DNA of 11,366 nucleotides from JBBILG01 sp037445085. GTDB taxonomy: Bacteria > Pseudomonadota > Gammaproteobacteria > Burkholderiales > Methylophilaceae. The notes beneath the pieces were generated by a model, which was given only the letters and a program-made list of their open reading frames with translations, searched no databases and was not told the origin of the DNA. Of this stretch, positions 1-6,466 are shown in pieces (positions within the stretch are counted from its first letter, which is position 1; every line of letters begins with the position of its first letter). A program made the position numbers and the translations under genes. The stretch spans positions 1-11,366 of the forward strand of contig JBBILG010000062.1 of NCBI GenBank assembly GCA_037445085.1, given 5' to 3'.

Positions 1-10
1 CCGCTCCTAC
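1..10. repeat. Right end of a truncated GTAG-type REP element at the window edge
   Basis: The window opens with CCGCTCCTAC, which is identical to the last ten bases of the REP arm at 845-854. It is followed by the same AG dinucleotide and a related downstream tail. The rest of this palindrome must lie left of the window, so completeness cannot be judged. Confidence 0.6.
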
Positions 11-42
11 AGATACGTACATCCAAATGGACAATCCGGGAT
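3..42 (+). repeat. REP-linked 40-bp repeat, copy 1 (inverted relative to 762-801)
   Basis: This 40-base stretch starts GCTCCTACAGATACG and ends ACAATCCGGGAT. It is exactly the reverse complement of 762-801, and the identity runs to 41 of 42 if positions 1-2 are added. It contains the end of a REP arm plus about 32 bases of tail. The two copies flank the last pilin gene of the operon in opposite orientations. Confidence 0.9.
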
Positions 43-107
43 CATTGCAGATGCGCCAGGCGTGGTAGCTGCTGCGTGAGCTTGCCCCCGAAATTCGGAA
101 AGCGATT

Positions 108-179
108 GGGTGGCAGTCAGGAAAGAGATGGCCGAAGCAAAGGCTACAAATCATCACCTCGGCTGACATCCTGCCACCC
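108..179. repeat. Imperfect inverted repeat downstream of the fimT gene
   Basis: GGGTGGCAG (108-116) pairs perfectly with CTGCCACCC (171-179). Further pairing is possible at 117-119 with 164-166 and at 131-135 with 159-163 (GCCGA/TCGGC). The result would be a long bulged hairpin. There is no U-tract after it on either strand, so it is not a standard intrinsic terminator. It could act as a 3' structure for the pil transcript or be a remnant of a small repeat. The rest of 43-253 shows no credible gene. Confidence 0.45.
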
Positions 180-253
180 CCACTCGGCGGCAGCCGGCAG
201 CGCGGACCGCCGCTGGCGCCCGCTCGCTTTCTTCCGGCGCCGGAACGGCGAGC

Positions 254-763
254 TCAGGGACAGGTGCCGCTATGCTGGGTCTCGATGCTCGCGCGGCCCA
301 TGGCGGTGATGGTCACCTCCCGATCCTGCTTGCCCACGGTGGGTGTGGCCCGGCAAATCTTGAACGTGTCGTTGCCCGTGACCCCAAAGCCGGTCGGCTG
401 GAAGACGACGCTCGTGCTCCCGCCCGCCGCACGGATCCTGAAGCCGGTCGGCAAGGCCTGCTGCCGCTCGATGACGTCTCCCCCGGCGGCGCGCACGATC
501 CAGCCGTTCTCCCAGCCACCGCCGCAGCTCGTGCCATCGGTGGAAGCACACAGGGTGACATTGGCATTCCGCTTGATCGCCTCGCTGCGCGCAAGCTGGG
601 CGCTCGCCGCGAGATTGTTGGCGTGGGCGCTCAGCCTGGCACCCAGCGTCGCATCCAGAAACGAAGGCACCGCCAGGGTGATCAGGATGGCGGCCACCAC
701 CAGGGTGACCATCAGCTCCAGCAGGGTGAATCCTCGCATTGCCAGCGCTCTCGCGGTTTTCAT
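254..763 (-). CDS. fimT: GspH/FimT family minor pseudopilin (type IV pilus), last gene of the operon
   Basis: This is a minor pilin predicted to be processed by prepilin peptidase PilD and to take part in the tip/priming complex of a type IV pilus. With the ATG at 763 the protein has 169 residues. An 11-residue basic leader ends in MRG, cleavage would fall before Phe12, and FTLLEL places the conserved Glu at mature position 5. A hydrophobic helix follows to about residue 32. The globular part has the family hallmark LCASTDGTSCGGGW...GW, and the C-terminus ends ...GTCP. The start is uncertain: the ATG at 763 has no clear Shine-Dalgarno and lies at the edge of a REP-linked repeat. A second in-frame ATG at 739 gives a leader of only MRG but is preceded by GAGAG about 8 nt upstream. 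The gene follows pilY1 after a REPIN-containing gap and may be co-transcribed or separately expressed. Family assignment is firm; the exact role is inferred. Confidence 0.88.
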   Translation of the reverse strand: MKTARALAMRGFTLLELMVTLVVAAILITLAVPSFLDATLGARLSAHANNLAASAQLARSEAIKRNANVTLCASTDGTSCGGGWENGWIVRAAGGDVIERQQALPTGFRIRAAGGSTSVVFQPTGFGVTGNDTFKICRATPTVGKQDREVTITAMGRASIETQHSGTCP

Positions 764-801
764 CCCGGATTGTCCATTTGGATGTACGTATCTGTAGGAG
801 C
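762..801 (-). repeat. REP-linked 40-bp repeat, copy 2, overlapping the fimT start codon
   Basis: This is the exact reverse complement of 3-42. It covers the first part of the REPIN left arm (794-801), the 31 bases between REPIN and fimT, and the first two bases of the candidate fimT start codon. The identity with copy 1 stops right at the ATG, so the repeat boundary coincides with the gene start. Confidence 0.9.
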
Positions 802-854
802 AGCGCCCTCGCCGCGATTGCGGGCGCACATCGCGGCGGGGGCGCCGCTCCTAC
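794..854. repeat. REPIN: two inverted GTAGGAGC-type REP arms
   Basis: The left arm at 794-817 begins GTAGGAGCAGCGCCC and the right arm at 831-854 ends GGCGCCGCTCCTAC. The arms are inverted and match at 22 of 24 positions around a 13-nt centre. Short palindromes opening with GTAG or GTGG and arranged as inverted pairs are the classic REP/REPIN architecture, which in other bacteria is moved in trans by RAYT (TnpA_REP) enzymes. No RAYT gene is in this window. It lies in the pilY1-fimT gap. On the pil transcript it would fold into a strong hairpin that could stabilise the upstream message or weaken expression of fimT. Confidence 0.88.
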
Positions 855-894
855 AGCCGTGCTTTGGACCTAATGGATAATCTGGGTTCATTTC
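855..894 (+). repeat. Diverged third copy of the REP-linked tail
   Basis: Directly after the right REP arm, the sequence AATGGATAATCTGGGTTCAT resembles AATGGACAATCCGGGATCAT of copy 1 at similar distance from the CTAC end (17 versus 15 nt). The intervening bases are not conserved. This suggests that the tail travels with the REP arm rather than being chance flanking DNA. Confidence 0.55.
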
Positions 895-923
895 ACTCAG
901 GATAGCCGGAATTCAGCAATGTC

Positions 924-3900
924 CTATTGCTCCAGATACCAATACACCCTTTGCTTGGGTTGGTCCCACTCGGCGGTAGCGAGCGGCAATGCAGCTTCCA
1001 GCGGAGAGGTGGGGCTGCCGCCGATGATGAACGGCACTTCCCTGCCATCGTCCAGCCGCACGATGCCCGCCACCGGCGACGGCGGCAATCCGTCGCCGCT
1101 CACGTGCCCATAACGGCTGCCGTCCAGGCTTCTGTTCCTGCTTGAGGCGTCCAGGAAGCTGATATTGTACACCTTGGTCTCCCCAAGGTTGGAAACACAA
1201 CTGCCAGGCACCGGAGCCGTGGGCCTGTGGGTGCTGAAGGTGACCACATTGGAAACGGTGATCGCCGAAGTCACCACCTGCTCGCCGGCCACCATGCCGA
1301 GATACCAGCCTTTGTCGCTGATGGTTGACGGCGCATCGCCGCCGGCCGGGATGGGCGTGAGGGAGTTCAGGCAAATGACGCTGGCACCGCCGCAATTGCC
1401 GCTCTCGGAGGACAGCCAGGTGGCGTCTGCCGGCATGTCCCTCACCATGAAGAAATAGTTGGCCACATTGTTGGATGCCACGTAGTTGGGCGAAGGCAGG
1501 GGTTTTTCCCGGTCCCCCGATCCCACCAGCAAGTGGTAGGCCCCCTCATGGAAGACCACGTCCGGGGCAAACATGAACTTGCGATTCGCGGGGCACGTCC
1601 CGGTACCGGAACAGCCCAAGGATGCGACCTTGGTGATGCTCCACGCCGCTTCCGCCAGACCCCTGATGGTGATGCGGTACACGTTCCCGCCCAGGTCCGC
1701 GGCATAGCCGTATTCCGCGAAGCCGTTGATCGAATGCACGGTCACGCCGCCCACCACCGCGCGGTCGGTGTCGAACGTTCTCACCACCGCCCCCGTCATC
1801 GCATTGATGACATAGAGCTTGTTGCCCTTGGTCGAGGCCGTGCAGCTATGGTTGTTCGTGCCGTTGTCGGTATCCTCGCAGGGATCGTAACCGCCACCCA
1901 TGATGAGCAGGGGCACGCCACTCCCGCCGGTAAAGCCCTGGGCCATGATCACGCTGGGCGTGGACCATGTCTGGCCGATGCCGGTGAGGCCGGCGGTGCA
2001 CCCCGTATCGCTCACCGATCCGGACGGGTAGGCAAAGTTGTTCGGGCAGCCGATCTTCCATGCCAGTGACGGGTTTGCCGGGGCGGTGACGTTGAAGGCA
2101 TAGAGTGCCCTGCCGCCCCTGCGCATGGCGGCATACAGGTAGGTAGGAGGAGTCGTGCCGGTTCCCCGGTAGGCGACGAGGGGGCCGTCGATGCCATAGG
2201 GCTTGGGCAGCGGCGTAGGCGTGCCGGTGGTGCCCTGGTAGCTCACCGCGGGGCTTTCCTCGCGCAGCCGCTTGAACTGGCCATAGAATTCGGGTGGCAC
2301 GAAGCCCCACATCTCGCTGCCCGCCGCGTTGGCCCCGATGCTCTGGTGCCGGTTGCCGTTGATGGCGCGCAGCACGCCATTGTTGTCGCCATAGAAAACC
2401 ACCACCTGCGGGGCGGCATCGGTGCCGTAGTTGATGGCCACCGGACGCGAGTGGACCACGTCGCCATGAACGGAGGGGCGCATTTCGGTGGTGTTGCCAT
2501 TGCCGTTCTCGTCGTCCACATCCTGCCCGCGGGCCCAGTTGATCAGGGTGGTCCGTTCCGTGGCGTCCGCGGCCCCCAGCAGGGCCGCCGTAATCGCAGG
2601 GTTGCCGGTGACGAAATCGGTCAGCGCATTGCAGGAAGCGAATACCGGGCTGCAGGTCCTCAGCGTGCGCGAGGCAGGCGTGACGTTCCGCAACCGGAAC
2701 CCCTGCGCGCCCTTCTCGACGATGTTGCCGTCCGGGTAATTCGACACCTGCGAATTGGCCACGGCAAGGCAGTTGCCCTTGGGGTCGAATGTCCAGTATG
2801 TGTCGGTCGTCGTCGGCGTCCAGTAACTGCGCGCGCATTCGGTGATGAAACCGGTGATGTTGTTGATGGCGGGCTGGTCATTGGCGCTGTCCGTATCGTT
2901 GTCGGCCACGTCGTACACCAGCTTCAACTGATCGCCGACCACGCCGAGCTTGTACTGCTTGAGATTGCCATGCCAGCGCGGACCGGCGCTGGCCTCGGGC
3001 CGGAACATGCCGATATACACCTGGTTGAGATAGGTGTTCTGGCTGCTGACGCTGACCGGCAGACTGACCGAGGCGAACACCGTGTTGACGGCAAGGATTT
3101 CCGAAAAAATCTTGTCCAGCGCCTCGGCGATTTCCGCGCCGCCGCCCACGCTGGAATTCACGCGGAAATATTTGCCCCCGCTGCTGTCGGCCATGCTCTT
3201 GAGTAGGGCGCTGTTGCCCATGCCCCTGTTGTGGCCGCCCGGCATGGGCGTGGGGTCGACATCCACGGCATAGGTGATGACCCCCATGTTCTGCTTGAGG
3301 AAGCGCGCCCATTCGTCCGCGAAGTTGTCCTGGTGCGAGGTGTAGGCCAGCGGAATCTGCGTGGTAGACCCGCCTGCCGCCGCCAGTTCCGCGCCGGCGG
3401 CGCTGTTGCGCGCGGTATTGTCCTGCACCACGTTGCCGCCGGGCACGGTATTGCCGATGTAGATGATATAGGTGCCGCCGCAGCCGCTGGGGTTGATCGG
3501 GCTGGTGTAGGTAAAGTCGGCGGCGTTGTCCAGGGCGTTGCCGGGCAGCTCGTGCACGGCATCGTCGAACGCATTGCCGGCGGTGTTGCGGGTGTAATCG
3601 CGTTTCTGATTGTGCACCGAGCCGGTAGTCGCCGCAGGCACGGTGGAAGCCAGGCCTTTCAGGTAGCGGTGGGCTTCGGAAAACGTCCTCGCCAGGGTGC
3701 GCGCATTGCCGCGGTCGTTCGTGATATGAAAGTTGCGGATCATGTCGGCATAGCGCGCCCGGTTGTCTGCCGTCATCGGCCGGATGGCGGCGCGCACATA
3801 GCCCACGTCCGGGTCGCCGAACAGCATCAGGCCGACGTTGAACTTGTTTGCCGGCAGGCCGTTGAAGGTATTCACCAATGCCTGCATTTCGTTGGCGAAG

Positions 3901-4067
3901 GCCGTGTTCCAGTTGCCGGTATTGTCCAGGATGATGAGCACGTTGGGCCGGTCGCTGGGGTCGGCGGGCGGCACGCTCACGAACAGGTCGATGTCTTCGC
4001 CCCTGGCCGAAAGATGCACGAGTAGCAGCATCAGGGCCAGCAGGGCTTGCATGCTGAAGCGTTTCAT
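924..4067 (-). CDS. pilY1: PilY1-type type IV pilus tip/biogenesis protein (PilC/PilY1 family)
   Basis: PilY1 proteins are exported, associate with minor pilins at the pilus tip, and act in pilus biogenesis, retraction control, adhesion and surface sensing. This copy has 1047 residues, a usual length. Residues 1-23 form a signal peptide (basic start, hydrophobic ALLALMLLLVHL). A von Willebrand A-like domain follows, with NVLIILDNTGNW around residues 42-53; its metal site reads DNTGN where the canonical form is DxSxS. An acidic loop DVDDENGNGN lies at 516-525. It leads into the C-terminal beta-propeller domain, marked by RPSVHGDVVHSRP, FYGDNNGVLRAING, GGGYDPCEDTDNG and YAADLGGNVYRI (788 onward). 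The DxDxDGxxD calcium loop usually found just before YAxDLGGN is replaced by uncharged residues. The start is well supported by AAGGAGT upstream. The gene follows pilX by 88 nt and precedes the fimT gene. Confidence 0.97.
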   Translation of the reverse strand: MKRFSMQALLALMLLLVHLSARGEDIDLFVSVPPADPSDRPNVLIILDNTGNWNTAFANEMQALVNTFNGLPANKFNVGLMLFGDPDVGYVRAAIRPMTADNRARYADMIRNFHITNDRGNARTLARTFSEAHRYLKGLASTVPAATTGSVHNQKRDYTRNTAGNAFDDAVHELPGNALDNAADFTYTSPINPSGCGGTYIIYIGNTVPGGNVVQDNTARNSAAGAELAAAGGSTTQIPLAYTSHQDNFADEWARFLKQNMGVITYAVDVDPTPMPGGHNRGMGNSALLKSMADSSGGKYFRVNSSVGGGAEIAEALDKIFSEILAVNTVFASVSLPVSVSSQNTYLNQVYIGMFRPEASAGPRWHGNLKQYKLGVVGDQLKLVYDVADNDTDSANDQPAINNITGFITECARSYWTPTTTDTYWTFDPKGNCLAVANSQVSNYPDGNIVEKGAQGFRLRNVTPASRTLRTCSPVFASCNALTDFVTGNPAITAALLGAADATERTTLINWARGQDVDDENGNGNTTEMRPSVHGDVVHSRPVAINYGTDAAPQVVVFYGDNNGVLRAINGNRHQSIGANAAGSEMWGFVPPEFYGQFKRLREESPAVSYQGTTGTPTPLPKPYGIDGPLVAYRGTGTTPPTYLYAAMRRGGRALYAFNVTAPANPSLAWKIGCPNNFAYPSGSVSDTGCTAGLTGIGQTWSTPSVIMAQGFTGGSGVPLLIMGGGYDPCEDTDNGTNNHSCTASTKGNKLYVINAMTGAVVRTFDTDRAVVGGVTVHSINGFAEYGYAADLGGNVYRITIRGLAEAAWSITKVASLGCSGTGTCPANRKFMFAPDVVFHEGAYHLLVGSGDREKPLPSPNYVASNNVANYFFMVRDMPADATWLSSESGNCGGASVICLNSLTPIPAGGDAPSTISDKGWYLGMVAGEQVVTSAITVSNVVTFSTHRPTAPVPGSCVSNLGETKVYNISFLDASSRNRSLDGSRYGHVSGDGLPPSPVAGIVRLDDGREVPFIIGGSPTSPLEAALPLATAEWDQPKQRVYWYLEQ

Positions 4068-4072
4068 GGCTC

Positions 4073-4079
4073 ACTCCTT
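4073..4079 (-). promoter_or_regulatory. Ribosome binding site of pilY1
   Basis: The minus strand reads AAGGAGT with GGAG six nucleotides before the ATG at 4067. It fixes the pilY1 start and shows that pilY1 has its own strong initiation signal, unlike the overlapping pilW and pilX. Confidence 0.75.
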
Positions 4080-4115
4080 CCCAACTGTTCGATTGCGATG
4101 CGGCCGGCGCCAAGC

Positions 4116-4138
4116 CGAGGGTGTGCGGCATGCCCTCG
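4116..4138. other. Small inverted repeat in the pilX-pilY1 gap
   Basis: CGAGGG (4116-4121) pairs with CCCTCG (4133-4138) across an 11-nt loop. There is no U-run, so termination is unlikely. It could be a processing or stability element between pilX and pilY1, but a stem this short may also be chance in GC-rich DNA. Confidence 0.25.
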
Positions 4139-4155
4139 CATGGCACTCAAGCCCG

Positions 4156-4656
4156 CTAGCCACACCTGGCATCTTTCTCGGCGGTCGTCAGCAAGACCCG
4201 CACTCCCTTGACCATGGCCACGCGGGCGCCGCTGCGGGTGTCCACGGCCTCCGCGCGGATTTCCCATACGGTATTCCAGTGTTCGGTGGAGGTCAGCATT
4301 GGCGGCAACGTCACGCTGCTGGCGACGTTCACCATGACCTGGGAAGCTCTCACGCATTGGGGCTGACGCACCGTTACTTCGAACTCCGCCGTATCCTCGC
4401 CATCGTTGTCGATGTTGACCGAGACCGGGGTTTCCCCGGTCGTTTCGGTGAAATTGGAACCCACCACCTGCTCGATGGCGGCATCCGCCGCCGCCACCGC
4501 CTCATTGCGCATCTGCATATTGCCGACGGCGCGCAGATTGCTGGTGCTGAGGCTGTAGGCCGTGATCACGAGCAGCGTGAGCAGCGTGAGCATGATGAGG
4601 GCGATCACCAGGGTGATGCCGCGCTGGCGGCCTGGGTATGATGCATGGCCGCTCAT
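4156..4656 (-). CDS. pilX: PilX-type minor pilin (PilX N-terminal family)
   Basis: PilX is a minor pilin of the type IVa pilus priming complex, placed near the tip together with PilV, PilW and PilY1. The 166-residue product has a 13-residue leader ending RQRG, then ITLVIALIMLTLLTLLVITA as the membrane helix. The residue at mature position 5 is Ile, not Glu. Absence of Glu5 is normal for PilX and its secretion counterpart GspK and fits a tip position. After the helix comes LSTSNLRAVGNMQMRNEA and an ADAAIE segment typical of the family. The ATG overlaps the pilW stop in an ATGA junction, so translation is probably coupled to pilW; upstream of the start the strand is purine-rich (GGGGAGAAGAGAG). 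A longer in-frame extension to 4938 exists but lies wholly inside pilW and has no pilin character. Confidence 0.93.
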   Translation of the reverse strand: MSGHASYPGRQRGITLVIALIMLTLLTLLVITAYSLSTSNLRAVGNMQMRNEAVAAADAAIEQVVGSNFTETTGETPVSVNIDNDGEDTAEFEVTVRQPQCVRASQVMVNVASSVTLPPMLTSTEHWNTVWEIRAEAVDTRSGARVAMVKGVRVLLTTAEKDARCG

Positions 4657-5885
4657 GGCGTCTCTCTTCTCCCCGAGATGTTGTGCAGGCGCACCGTGGT
4701 GCTGAACACGTGACGCTTGTAGCCGTCGTTGAAAGGCAGCAGCTCGATGCTGCCCAGGCGGTAGCGCTTCGTGTCCCGGTATCCGGGAGTCGGCTTGTCC
4801 GCGCGGGCGAGCACGTACAGTTTGACGGATACCGCATGGCTCAGCTGCGTAATGTTCGCGGCCGGCCCCCGCACGTACAGGTCGGGATTCCCGTCGCCGC
4901 GATTGCGCGGGGATACCAGATCGTCCGGGGCCGCCCACTGGATTGCCTGGGTATACGCCGGATTGCTGCCCGTGATGATGTTGGTGCCGTCATCGCTGAT
5001 CTGGTCGATGCCCACTTCCACCCGGAACCCTTCGATCCCGGTGATCAGGGGTTCGGCCGTCCTGTGGGCCAGCACTCCGGCCGCAAGATCGAATTCCGAC
5101 CGCATCAGGGTGGGGATGCCGTCACCGGGGGTCACGGCATGGTCGCGGATGTAGTAGATGTTGGAGGAAAACTTGCGGATTTCGGCAAGGGTGCCCACCG
5201 TCGCCGGCGGCGTTCCGGTGCAGCCCATTTTCTTGAGCGTGAAGTTGGACCCCCCCGCAGCGGCCGCCTCGAATCGATAGCGGAGCGGAGGCGCGGCACC
5301 GAGCTCGCTTTCGCACCGCGAAGACTGGAAATACAGGGCGCCCGCCACCAGCGGCGGACAGGTGCCCGTCCCGGCCACGCAGGTGGCGACACGCCTCACC
5401 AGCAGCACATCGGTGTCGGCGTGCTTGCGGGTCACCACGGCCTCACAACCCGCGGGCACGTTGTCATACGCCTGCAGCGGCACTCCCAGCAACTTGGTGC
5501 GGTATGCGCCATCCCAGGCCGCATAATCCTGGCAGGGCGCCGGCAAGGTATTCGCCGGCGACTGCAGGGCAGGGACATCGGTCGGTGTGCCGGGAAAAGT
5601 CAGGTCATCGAACTCGGGCACATAGCCGCCCCAGAATCCGGCATGCACGATGTCGTTTTCCAGGAGCTGGACGGCAAACCGGCCGTTCTCGATCTGCGCG
5701 TTCATCTTGGCCATTTCGGCATTGGTGCGCGAGGTGTCCACGAACAGCGTGGTCACCGCCGCGAGCAGGATCAGCCCCAGGGTAACCGCCACCATCAGCT
5801 CCACCAGGCTCAGGCCGGACTGGCGGCGCCTGCCCGCGGCGGGGTCGGCTGCGCAAGACGCAGGGAATGGGCGGCGGGTGATCAT
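4653..5885 (-). CDS. pilW: PilW-type minor pilin
   Basis: PilW is a large minor pilin of the type IVa pilus priming complex, working with PilV, PilX and PilY1. The product has 410 residues. A 24-residue leader ends RRRQSG; cleavage would leave LSLVELMVAVTLGLILLAAV, with Glu at mature position 5. It is followed by the conserved amphipathic region NAQIENGRFAVQLLENDI and AGFWGGY. Several paired cysteines lie in the middle (for example ATCVAGTGTCPP). The C-terminus ends with RHVFSTTVRLHNISGRR, the usual PilW closing motif. The start at 5885 was chosen because it makes a 4-nt ATGA overlap with the pilV stop; a longer form to 5948 would only add a histidine-rich stretch inside pilV. The stop overlaps the pilX start in the same way. 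Confidence 0.94.
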   Translation of the reverse strand: MITRRPFPASCAADPAAGRRRQSGLSLVELMVAVTLGLILLAAVTTLFVDTSRTNAEMAKMNAQIENGRFAVQLLENDIVHAGFWGGYVPEFDDLTFPGTPTDVPALQSPANTLPAPCQDYAAWDGAYRTKLLGVPLQAYDNVPAGCEAVVTRKHADTDVLLVRRVATCVAGTGTCPPLVAGALYFQSSRCESELGAAPPLRYRFEAAAAGGSNFTLKKMGCTGTPPATVGTLAEIRKFSSNIYYIRDHAVTPGDGIPTLMRSEFDLAAGVLAHRTAEPLITGIEGFRVEVGIDQISDDGTNIITGSNPAYTQAIQWAAPDDLVSPRNRGDGNPDLYVRGPAANITQLSHAVSVKLYVLARADKPTPGYRDTKRYRLGSIELLPFNDGYKRHVFSTTVRLHNISGRRETP

Positions 5886-6466
5886 GATGCGAGATCGGCA
5901 ATGCGCACGATGGTGGTGATGGCACGGCGGCAGCGGTCGCCCTCGCAATGCGTGCCCGGACTGTCATAGGTGTTTCTGCCGCATGCCACGCTTGCAGGCG
6001 GCGCAGATATCGGCGTCAGGCCCTGCCAGGCCACGGTGACCATGTATTGGCCACCGTACAGGTCTTCCACGCACCCGCGGCCGCCAAGCATGGCCCCCAC
6101 CCTGCCGCTGGCGGAGGTTTCGGCCGCGCCCTGCAACGCCGCGCACCACTCCCCGGCGTCATCGCGCAGGGTCGAGCCGGTACCGATGGCGGCGCAATCC
6201 CTGCCCGTGCCCAGGGGGTCGGCGACCGGCGCCAGTGCCGCGTAGGCGGCGGCATTGCCGCGGTTGGCGGATATCCGGCTCGCCATGTCGTTCAGCAGGA
6301 TCAGGGCCTGGGCCCGCTGGTAGGCTTCCATCTCGGAAACCTGCAGGCGCGCCTGCAGCCCGGCCAACCCCAGCAGGCCGATCATGAGGATGAAGATCGT
6401 GACCAGCACCTCGATCATGGTGAAGCCACGCTGCCAGCCTGAACGCAGGATGCTCACCGCTGCCAT
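5882..6466 (-). CDS. pilV: PilV-type minor pilin
   Basis: PilV is a type IVa minor pilin that joins PilW and PilX in the initiating tip complex. The 194-residue form starts at ATG 6466. Its leader ends SGWQRG, followed by FTMIEVLVTIFILMIGLLGL with Glu at mature position 5. The helix continues into LAGLQARLQVSEMEAYQRAQA, very typical of PilV, and the globular part contains several cysteines. The start needs care: GGAG lies only 2 nt before this ATG, which is too close, but 11 nt before an in-frame GTG at 6457. That GTG would give a GTGA 4-nt overlap with the pilE stop, matching the junctions at pilW and pilX. The pilin motif is unaffected by the choice. Identification is firm; the start is open by three codons. 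Confidence 0.93.
   Translation of the reverse strand: MAAVSILRSGWQRGFTMIEVLVTIFILMIGLLGLAGLQARLQVSEMEAYQRAQALILLNDMASRISANRGNAAAYAALAPVADPLGTGRDCAAIGTGSTLRDDAGEWCAALQGAAETSASGRVGAMLGGRGCVEDLYGGQYMVTVAWQGLTPISAPPASVACGRNTYDSPGTHCEGDRCRRAITTIVRIADLAS

Noticed and set aside
264..880. Plus-strand ORFs of 177 and 202 residues opposite fimT
   Set aside because: They are antisense shadows of a well-supported pilin gene, with no family features, and one runs through the REPIN.
2143..2160. GTAGGAGGAG inside pilY1 as another REP copy
   Set aside because: There is no inverted partner and the match ends after GTAGGAG; it is ordinary coding sequence.
2878..4146. A 422-residue minus-strand ORF overlapping pilY1 in another frame
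   Set aside because: It is Arg/Gln/Pro-rich and low in hydrophobic patterning, as expected for an alternative frame of GC-rich DNA; pilY1 itself is unmistakable.
4657..4938. N-terminally extended PilX of 260 residues
   Set aside because: The extra part lies inside pilW, lacks pilin character, and would place the prepilin cleavage motif in mid-protein.
4638..5969. A 443-residue plus-strand ORF opposite pilW
   Set aside because: It is rich in Gly, Arg and His with no recognisable domain. The opposite strand encodes PilW with complete family motifs.
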